The position numbers and the translations under genes were made by a program. DNA of 9,967 nucleotides, from contig DAOWDW010000005.1 of the NCBI GenBank assembly GCA_030638845.1, positions 1-9,967 on the forward strand, written 5' to 3'. Shown piece by piece: positions 5,588-9,967 of the stretch (position 1 is its first letter; each line of letters opens with the position of its first letter). Origin of the DNA: Candidatus Peregrinibacteria bacterium. Lineage in GTDB: Bacteria; Patescibacteriota; Gracilibacteria; Peribacterales; Peribacteraceae. Below the pieces are notes generated by a model that ran no database searches, was not told the DNA's origin, and saw nothing but the letters and a program-made list of their open reading frames with translations.

Positions 5588-7135
5588 ATGTCATTATACC
5601 GAATTTACCGACCTTTAGCTTTCGCAGACGTTGTTGGGCAAGACCACATTGTAACCACGCTAGAACAAGCTGCAAAGCAAGATAAACTATCACATGCTTA
5701 TCTATTTGCAGGAAGTAGAGGAACAGGAAAAACATCTGTAGCACGTATTTTGGCTAAAGTTGCTATGACTCAAGGAATAGAGGATGAAACACTTAAGGCA
5801 CAGATTATTAAAGGAGTAGAGGAAGGAAGTATAGTAGATTTACTAGAAATTGACGGCGCAAGCAATCGTGGGATTGATGATATTCGTGATTTGATTGAAA
5901 AGATTCAGTTTTCACCAGTTGTAGCAGGTGCAAAAGTCTATATTATTGATGAAGTACACATGCTTACAAAAGAAGCATTTAATGCCCTTCTTAAAACACT
6001 GGAAGAACCACCTGCTTATGCATATTTCATTTTAGCAACTACAGAACTAAACAAAATTCCATCTACAATCCAGTCACGATGCCAGTGCTTTCCCTTTAGA
6101 AGAATACGAGAAGATGACATAATACGCAGACTTCAATACATTGCAGATCAAGAACGAATAACTATAGAAAGAGAAGCTCTACGCGCAATTGCACACCATG
6201 TAGAAGGAGGTATGAGAGATGCAATTTCTCTTCTAGATCAACTCCGTTCATTAGAAAAAGTAACTCTTATAGATGTAGAACAGCGGATAGGAAGCACTGG
6301 TCTAAAACACATAGAAGAAGTTTTCTCAGCAATAGCAATAAAAGATGCAAATGCGGTACTAAAAGCTGTACAAAAAATAGAGGAAGCTGGTGTTCCTTTT
6401 GAAATATTTATAAGACAAATGCTTGGAATAGTTAGAAAGAAACTTCACGAAGCAATAGAAGAAAAAGATGAAACAGAACATATAATATTTATATTAGACA
6501 CATTATTAGATGCTATACGCAATGTAAGGTTATCCCCTGTTCCAGGACTAGTATTAGAATCTGCTCTACTTTCTATATGCAATATAGATGAAACTAAAAT
6601 TGCAAATTTATTGCGAGTAGAGAATGAAGAGAAAGATGATGAAGACACAAAGAAATCCGAAACCCTACCTACCGGCAAGCAGATCCGAAGCACGAAATCC
6701 GAAAAAGAAGATGTAAAATTAGAATCTAAGGAATCTGAGAAAACTGAAGAAGCTAAGAAAAATGATGAAAATACAGAAGATACGAAACTTTCAGATGCAC
6801 TTGTAGAAGCACCAGACTTTACAGAAGAATCTCTGAGGTCTTCTTGGTTTGATATAGTAAAACTTACAACCCCAGCAGCAGTAAAAATGTCACTCAAAAA
6901 CGGACGAATTGTAAAAGTTAATGATAATGAAGTTACAATTGCATTCTCTTCTGCTTTTCATAAAGACACAGTCTCCAAAACTGAAGCAAGTACATCTGTA
7001 GAAAAAATTCTTGGAGATATGTTTAAGAAAAAAATTCGAATTCATTGCACGTTAGAAGAAGCAGACCAAAGCTCTCAAGAAACAAAAAAAACAGACGATG
7101 TAAACTTGGCAGAAGCTGCTGCCGAAATATTTTAA
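5588..7135 (+). CDS. dnaX: DNA polymerase III gamma/tau subunit (clamp loader ATPase)
   Basis: AAA+ subunit of the clamp loader that loads the sliding clamp onto primed DNA. The 515-residue protein starts MSLYRIYRPLAFADVVGQDHI, the standard DnaX N-terminus; the 28 upstream codons are not family-like. It has Walker A GSRGTGKTS (42-50), Walker B IIDEVH (119-124), sensor 1 near TTE (151-153), the arginine-finger SRC (163-165) and sensor 2 GGMRD (207-211). The four-cysteine zinc module that normally follows Walker A is missing: residues 55-85 contain no Cys. A charged disordered linker (about 345-410) leads to a C-terminal domain (411-490). Inside the linker, codons for residues about 357-371 look like an inserted repeat. 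The gene is followed after one base by the cyclo-ligase gene. Confidence 0.95.
   Translation: MSLYRIYRPLAFADVVGQDHIVTTLEQAAKQDKLSHAYLFAGSRGTGKTSVARILAKVAMTQGIEDETLKAQIIKGVEEGSIVDLLEIDGASNRGIDDIRDLIEKIQFSPVVAGAKVYIIDEVHMLTKEAFNALLKTLEEPPAYAYFILATTELNKIPSTIQSRCQCFPFRRIREDDIIRRLQYIADQERITIEREALRAIAHHVEGGMRDAISLLDQLRSLEKVTLIDVEQRIGSTGLKHIEEVFSAIAIKDANAVLKAVQKIEEAGVPFEIFIRQMLGIVRKKLHEAIEEKDETEHIIFILDTLLDAIRNVRLSPVPGLVLESALLSICNIDETKIANLLRVENEEKDDEDTKKSETLPTGKQIRSTKSEKEDVKLESKESEKTEEAKKNDENTEDTKLSDALVEAPDFTEESLRSSWFDIVKLTTPAAVKMSLKNGRIVKVNDNEVTIAFSSAFHKDTVSKTEASTSVEKILGDMFKKKIRIHCTLEEADQSSQETKKTDDVNLAEAAAEIF
6652..6704 (+). repeat. Repeat-like segment in frame within the dnaX linker
   Basis: GAAATCCGAAA occurs at 6652-6662 and again at 6694-6704, offset by exactly 42 bp (14 codons). 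The 31 bp between them include CTACCTACCGGCAAGCAG and ATCCGAAGCAC, richer in G+C and with C/G-ending codons unlike the neighbouring AT-rich codons. From memory, CCTGCCGGCAGG and TCCGAAGCACGAAATCCGAA strings are common intergenic repeats in CPR-type genomes. The reading frame stays open through it (SETLPTGKQIRSTKSE). Confidence 0.5.
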
Positions 7136-7136
7136 A

Positions 7137-7685
7137 ATGAGCATTTACGAAGAAAAGAAACGGCTAAGAATAGAGGTTTTAGATGCTATTCAAAATCTTT
7201 CAAAAAATAAAATAAGAAAAGAAAGTGAACATATCTGTAAAGAGATAGCAGAAAGAATTCCTTTAGATTCTGCAGTTTGTGCATATAGTGCATTACCTGA
7301 CGAAATAGATTTAAAACCCTTAATTAAATTATTAATACAAAGAGGTAATTCAGTTTTTCTACCATGCTACGAAAAAAACATGGTATTTAGAAAAATTGAT
7401 AATAATACAGAGTTAAAAAAGGGTTCTTATGGAATATTAGAACCTGTATCTTCTTCTACTATTATTTTGCCTGAGGAAATAAATATTGTACTTGTTCCTG
7501 GAAGAGCTTTTGATGAAAAAGGCAATAGACTAGGAAGAGGAAAAGGTATTTATGATGATTGGATAAATAAACAAAGAAACATGAACAAATCGACACAGTT
7601 TTGGGGGATAGCATTTAAATCTCAAATGATTGATAGTGTGCCAACAGAAGAACATGATCAAAAAATGGATAAAGTTTTAACTTAA
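7137..7685 (+). CDS. 5-formyltetrahydrofolate cyclo-ligase
   Basis: Predicted to convert 5-formyl-THF to 5,10-methenyl-THF using ATP, returning stored or inhibitory formyl-folate to the one-carbon pool. The 182-residue protein has the family layout: an N-terminal basic helix (EEKKRLRIEVL), the YSALPDEIDLKPLI segment (50-63), GILEP (99-103), the substrate and ATP loop VPGRAFDEKGNRLGRGKGIYD (120-140), and the C-terminal HDQKMDKVLT (173-182). The RLGRGKG-YD form resembles eukaryotic MTHFS more than the GGGYYD form usual in bacteria, and Ile138 replaces the first Tyr. Its ATG follows the dnaX stop by one base with no ribosome binding site, so it is probably translated by coupling. glyA, whose enzyme produces 5-formyl-THF as a side product, lies 231 bp downstream. 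Confidence 0.9.
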   Translation: MSIYEEKKRLRIEVLDAIQNLSKNKIRKESEHICKEIAERIPLDSAVCAYSALPDEIDLKPLIKLLIQRGNSVFLPCYEKNMVFRKIDNNTELKKGSYGILEPVSSSTIILPEEINIVLVPGRAFDEKGNRLGRGKGIYDDWINKQRNMNKSTQFWGIAFKSQMIDSVPTEEHDQKMDKVLT

Positions 7686-7711
7686 CTAATACTTCTAATT
7701 ATCTTCCAATA

Positions 7712-7794
7712 AAGGCTAAAGCCTTATATTTCGAGATAGTTAACCCTGTGCTTAAGCACAGGGTTAACTATACTAATACAAAGAGCTTTAGCTC
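7712..7794 (+). repeat. Three-hairpin palindromic element, copy A
   Basis: Three hairpins in a row. AAGGC-TAAA-GCCTT (7712-7725) is followed by a perfect 36-bp palindrome (7736-7771, half-site ATAGTTAACCCTGTGCTT) and then by GAGCT-TT-AGCTC (7783-7794). The gaps are 10 and 11 bases. Copy B at 9191-9271 has the same parts in reverse-complement orientation with nearly equal gaps, so this is a mobile or dispersed repeat unit rather than a single terminator. It may still end the dnaX/cyclo-ligase transcript. Confidence 0.75.
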
Positions 7795-7801
7795 GTTGAC
7801 C

Positions 7802-7816
7802 CACAATCTTATTGTG
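7802..7816. repeat. Small hairpin after copy A
   Basis: CACAAT (7802-7807) and ATTGTG (7811-7816) form a perfect 6-bp stem with a 3-base CTT loop, eight bases past copy A. Copy B has no counterpart, so it is probably not part of the shared element. Confidence 0.4.
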
Positions 7817-7859
7817 CTACTCTAAATATACAATTAATTTAACCACTAAGTCACGGCAA

Positions 7860-7895
7860 TCCGACACGCGAAAAATTCGTCGGAAGCCCTTTTTT
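7860..7895 (+). terminator. Hairpin plus T6 just upstream of glyA (terminator or attenuator)
   Basis: TCCGAC (7860-7865) pairs with GTCGGA (7879-7884). After AGCCC comes a run of six T (7890-7895). It could be the terminator of the upstream operon, but it ends only 21 bases before the glyA ATG, so it may also act as a leader attenuator if glyA is transcribed from the TATACA at 7827-7832. The five-base gap before the T run weakens it as an intrinsic terminator. It may also be a REP-like hairpin. Confidence 0.4.
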
Positions 7896-7916
7896 AGTCT
7901 CTTCCCCCAATAAATT

Positions 7917-9176
7917 ATGCCAATATATGACGCACTAAAAGCATCCGATCCTCAAATTTATAATGCTCTAGTTGGAGAAATGAAGAGACAAAAAGAAGGA
8001 GTAGAACTTATTCCTTCCGAAAACTACATATCACCAGCAGTTATGGAAACTATGGGAAGTTGCTTGAATAATAAATATTCAGAAGGATACCCAGGAAAGA
8101 GATATTACGGAGGACAGGAATACATGGACTGCGTGGAATCACTAGCAATAGAACGTGCTACAAATTTATTTAGATGCGAGCACGCAAACGTACAACCACA
8201 TGCAGGAGCACCTGCTAATGTTGCTTTGTATTTTGCACTACTAGAACCAGGAGACACAGTACTCGGAATGGATTTAAGCCATGGAGGTCACCTTACACAT
8301 GGTCATCCCGTTACTTACATAACAAAAGTTTTCAACTTTGTTAGATACAAAATGAAAGACATCGAAACTGGAGAACTAGACTACGATGAAATGAGAGAAG
8401 TAGCACTTAGAGAAAAGCCAAAAATTATCTTAGCAGGATTTTCTGCTTATCCACGTGAGGTAAATTATGCAAAAATGAAAGCAATAGCAGATGAAGTTGG
8501 AGCATATACGGTTGCAGACATGGCTCATATAGCAGGAATGATTGCTGGTGGAGTACTTAGAAATCCTTTTGATGACGGATTTGATATTATTACTACTACG
8601 ACTCACAAAAGCCTTCGTGGACCACGTGGAGGTATGATACTCTCAAGAGAACTAGAACTCGGACGAAAGGTAGATAAGTCTGTATTCCCAGGATTCCAAG
8701 GAGGACCAATTATGCAAATGATTGCAGCTAAGGCAGTTGCCTTTGGCGAGGCACAAAAACCAGAGTTTAAAGAATATGCCGCTCAAATAATTAAAAACTC
8801 AAAACACATGGCAAATAAGTTTATGGAAAGCGGTGCAAAGCTAATTACAAATGGAACAGATAATCATATGATGCTACTAGACTGCATAAAATCTTGGGAT
8901 ATGACAGGTCAAGAAGCAGAAAGACTATTTGATGAAATAGGTATTACGCTTAATAAGAACATGATTCCAGACGACACAAGAAAACCTATGGATCCATCTG
9001 GAATAAGATTTGGAACACCAGCTATTACAACTCGTGGAATGAAAGAACCAGAAATGGAAAAGCTAACAGAGTTTATGCTTAAAGCTATAGAAAAAAGAGG
9101 TGATGAATCTGCAATAAAATCATTACATGATGAAGTAATAGAATTCTGCTTAAAGTATCCTGTTCCTGCATTATAA
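7917..9176 (+). CDS. glyA: Serine hydroxymethyltransferase
   Basis: PLP enzyme that converts serine plus THF to glycine plus 5,10-methylene-THF, the main one-carbon source for thymidylate and purine synthesis. The 419-residue protein has the usual bacterial length and all key motifs: LIPSENYISP (31-40), YSEGYPGKRYYGG (54-66) with Glu56, DLSHGGHLTHG (119-129), DMAHIAG (201-207), the PLP lysine Lys231 in TTTTHKSLRGPRGG (226-239), PGFQGGP (258-264) and SGIRFGTPA (361-369) with the substrate-binding Arg364. The ATG at 7917 gives the standard start, and the pyrimidine-rich CTCTTCCCCC upstream is no Shine-Dalgarno sequence. The gene is framed by two copies of the three-hairpin element in opposite orientation. 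No sign of recent transfer is evident in its codon use. Confidence 0.97.
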   Translation: MPIYDALKASDPQIYNALVGEMKRQKEGVELIPSENYISPAVMETMGSCLNNKYSEGYPGKRYYGGQEYMDCVESLAIERATNLFRCEHANVQPHAGAPANVALYFALLEPGDTVLGMDLSHGGHLTHGHPVTYITKVFNFVRYKMKDIETGELDYDEMREVALREKPKIILAGFSAYPREVNYAKMKAIADEVGAYTVADMAHIAGMIAGGVLRNPFDDGFDIITTTTHKSLRGPRGGMILSRELELGRKVDKSVFPGFQGGPIMQMIAAKAVAFGEAQKPEFKEYAAQIIKNSKHMANKFMESGAKLITNGTDNHMMLLDCIKSWDMTGQEAERLFDEIGITLNKNMIPDDTRKPMDPSGIRFGTPAITTRGMKEPEMEKLTEFMLKAIEKRGDESAIKSLHDEVIEFCLKYPVPAL

Positions 9177-9190
9177 GAGTTAATTAAGGA

Positions 9191-9271
9191 GAGCTAAAGC
9201 TCACCATTATATTACGTTAACCCCGCGCTTAAGCGCGGGGTTAACGATTTAAAAAACATGGCTTTAGCCAT
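9191..9271 (-). repeat. Three-hairpin palindromic element, copy B (inverted)
   Basis: GAGCT-AA-AGCTC (9191-9202), a perfect 32-bp palindrome (9215-9246, half-site CGTTAACCCCGCGCTT) and ATGGCT-TT-AGCCAT (9258-9271). Read on the minus strand it has the same order as copy A: GGCTAAAGCC hairpin, GTTAACCC...GGGTTAAC palindrome, GAGCTTTAGCTC hairpin. The gaps are 11 and 12 bases. The central stem differs (CGCG for TGTG) on both arms together, so pairing is kept. It begins 14 bases after the glyA stop. Confidence 0.75.
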
Positions 9272-9293
9272 AAAACTCTTTTTTGTGATCCAA

Positions 9294-9331
9294 AAAGTAT
9301 TATATTATTAAATTGAATAGTATAATACTTT
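9294..9331 (-). terminator. Long AT hairpin, likely terminator of the minus-strand gene
   Basis: AAAGTATTATATTATT (9294-9309) and AATAGTATAATACTTT (9316-9331) form a 16-bp stem with a single G-T wobble and a 6-base loop. On the minus strand the stem runs into TTTTTGG, giving a T run. It lies about 180 bases past the stop of the partial gene at 9510. On the plus strand the T run is interrupted, so leftward termination is favoured. Confidence 0.5.
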
Positions 9332-9367
9332 CTTGTCTGAAACACTCATTATCTGAACTACAGATTA

Positions 9368-9400
9368 CCAGCCGTCGCCGCTTCGACGGACTATGGCTGG
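9368..9400. repeat. GC-rich nested hairpin, REP-like
   Basis: The outer stem CCAGCC (9368-9373) pairs with GGCTGG (9395-9400). The inner stem CGTCG (9373-9377) pairs with CGACG (9384-9388) and competes for one shared base. It sits in AT-rich spacer with no gene. From memory, GCCGTCGCCGCT-type hairpins followed by GGCAGGCA are frequent intergenic repeats in CPR-type genomes. Confidence 0.45.
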
Positions 9401-9414
9401 CAGGCACAGATGGC

Positions 9415-9443
9415 GCTGATGTCGCAGATATTTAGTCATCAGC
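9415..9443. repeat. Hairpin next to the GC-rich repeat
   Basis: GCTGATG (9415-9421) and CATCAGC (9437-9443) form a perfect 7-bp stem around a 15-base loop containing TCGCAGATATTTAG. The CACAGAT...CGCAGAT wording resembles another dispersed repeat type I recall from uncultured bacteria. The two hairpins may be parts of one composite unit. Confidence 0.4.
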
Positions 9444-9509
9444 AAAATCAATAAAAAAGAGTAAAATTACTTAATTGTTTTTACTTTACATCAAATAACT
9501 TATTGTTAA

Positions 9510-9967
9510 TTAACCACCAATTTTTGCAAGATCAGAAGATGTTACTTCATGTGTCTTGCCATCAAATGACTCAAAATAATCTTTGATGTCAGCAACACCG
9601 TCGAATTCTCTTATTCGACCTACACCACGAAGAACATATCCATTCCCTTCCTTTTTAACAACAGATGGTTTATCGCCTTCACGATAAATAACTACATCAC
9701 CTGCCTCAACATCACCAATTTTTAACTTTGACCAATCAATACCTGATTCTTTAGTCTGTTCATTAATCATCTTCAAATTCTCAACAGTCCCATCATTTGT
9801 AGCAAAGAAATTAGCGATTACTTCACCTTTCTCGTTTTTAATAGTTACCTCAGTACCAGCCCTCGTAACCATTCCCGTCTCAACCTTCATTCCTTTTAAT
9901 CCTGTATCACCAAGTGAAGCCTCTAACTTTTGAATAAATTGTGGATCTGATCCTTCCAACCCTTTCA
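9510..9967 (-). CDS. Unrecognised protein, C-terminal part only
   Basis: The frame stays open to the right edge of the window, so only the last 151 or so residues are visible. A TTG at 9959 is in frame, but the preceding codons (KG) are open too, so it is probably an internal leucine. The visible part is soluble, acidic and rich in Gly, Lys and Val, with alternating patterns that suggest beta-strands (MVTRAGTEVTIKNEKGEV; AGDVVIYREGDKPSVV; NGYVLRGVGRI) and a final helical stretch (VADIKDYFESF). No catalytic motif, Cys pair or membrane segment is seen, and I do not recognise the family. It is convergent with glyA and is followed by the AT hairpin at 9294-9331. Confidence 0.75.
   Translation of the reverse strand, partial: KGLEGSDPQFIQKLEASLGDTGLKGMKVETGMVTRAGTEVTIKNEKGEVIANFFATNDGTVENLKMINEQTKESGIDWSKLKIGDVEAGDVVIYREGDKPSVVKKEGNGYVLRGVGRIREFDGVADIKDYFESFDGKTHEVTSSDLAKIGG

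Larger units (their letters stand above)
9177..9509. other. Gene-free region rich in repeats, between convergent genes
   Basis: No gene is visible. In order it holds copy B of the three-hairpin element (9191-9271), a strong AT hairpin that suits a terminator for the minus-strand gene (9294-9331), a nested GC-rich hairpin (9368-9400) and a second hairpin (9415-9443). The GC-rich block at about 9370-9425 contrasts with AT-rich flanks. Confidence 0.7.

Noticed and set aside
5499..5744. Minus-strand open frame over the dnaX start
   Set aside because: Antisense to the conserved DnaX N-terminus; no homology and no start signal.
6445..6897. Minus-strand open frame within dnaX, Ser/Phe-rich
   Set aside because: Antisense to the charged dnaX linker; the serine-rich composition is what the complement of Glu/Lys/Asp/Thr codons gives.
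7680..7916. CRISPR array or structured riboswitch between the cyclo-ligase gene and glyA
   Set aside because: There are no regularly spaced direct repeats, and the hairpins are explained by copy A and the pre-glyA stem; no known riboswitch core is visible.
1..9967. Recoding of TGA as glycine or tryptophan, as in some CPR lineages
   Set aside because: Conserved proteins such as GlyA, DnaX and Dcd are full length without TGA, and TGG serves for Trp. The scarcity of TGA stops (one in eleven genes) is too small a sample.
1..9967. tRNA or rRNA genes
   Set aside because: No cloverleaf with a T-loop GTTCGA-type motif and no rRNA signature was seen in the gene-free stretches.

Overview
The window is AT-rich (roughly one third G+C by eye) and gene-dense, with small compact proteins. 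It looks like chromosomal DNA of a Patescibacteria/CPR-type bacterium. The pointers are a DUF5652-like two-helix membrane protein, a HicB-like mini-protein of the kind common in CPR genomes, a DnaX clamp loader without its zinc-binding cysteines, lipoprotein signal peptides, and no Shine-Dalgarno sequence before any inferred start. The lineage is an inference. The genetic code looks standard: full-length conserved proteins contain no in-frame TGA.

Layout. 1-365: no gene, three different palindromic or hairpin repeats. 366-1315 (minus): an RluA-type pseudouridine synthase and a DUF5652-like membrane protein. 1367-1555 (plus): an orphan, short HicB-like protein divergent from the DUF5652 gene. 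1609-2202 (minus): a dCTP deaminase with motifs of the bifunctional deaminase/dUTPase subgroup. 2311-4104 (plus): two unrecognised genes in tandem; the first encodes a helical protein with a threefold internal repeat. 4152-4179: a perfect palindrome between convergent genes. 4210-5401 (minus): two predicted lipoproteins, a DsbA-like thioredoxin-fold protein followed by a DM13-domain protein. 5588-7685 (plus): dnaX and a 5-formyl-THF cyclo-ligase gene one base apart. 7917-9176 (plus): glyA. 9177-9509: no gene, several repeats and a terminator. 9510-9967 (minus): the 3' part of an unrecognised gene that runs off the window.

Genes that work together. GlyA makes 5,10-methylene-THF, and serine hydroxymethyltransferases also form 5-formyl-THF as a side product, which the cyclo-ligase returns to the active folate pool. 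Dcd supplies dUTP or dUMP for thymidylate synthesis, which consumes methylene-THF. The DsbA-like and DM13 lipoproteins probably form one operon acting outside the membrane.

The most notable non-coding signal is a pair of about 82-bp elements in opposite orientation on either side of glyA (7712-7794 and 9191-9271). Each has three hairpins in the same order and spacing around a perfect 32-36 bp palindrome. Several other palindromic repeat types occur in the window although no transposase is present, and one repeat-like segment lies in frame inside the dnaX linker. A second theme is promoters with an extended -10 (TGNTANANT) placed so close to the start codon that several mRNAs are probably leaderless or nearly so.
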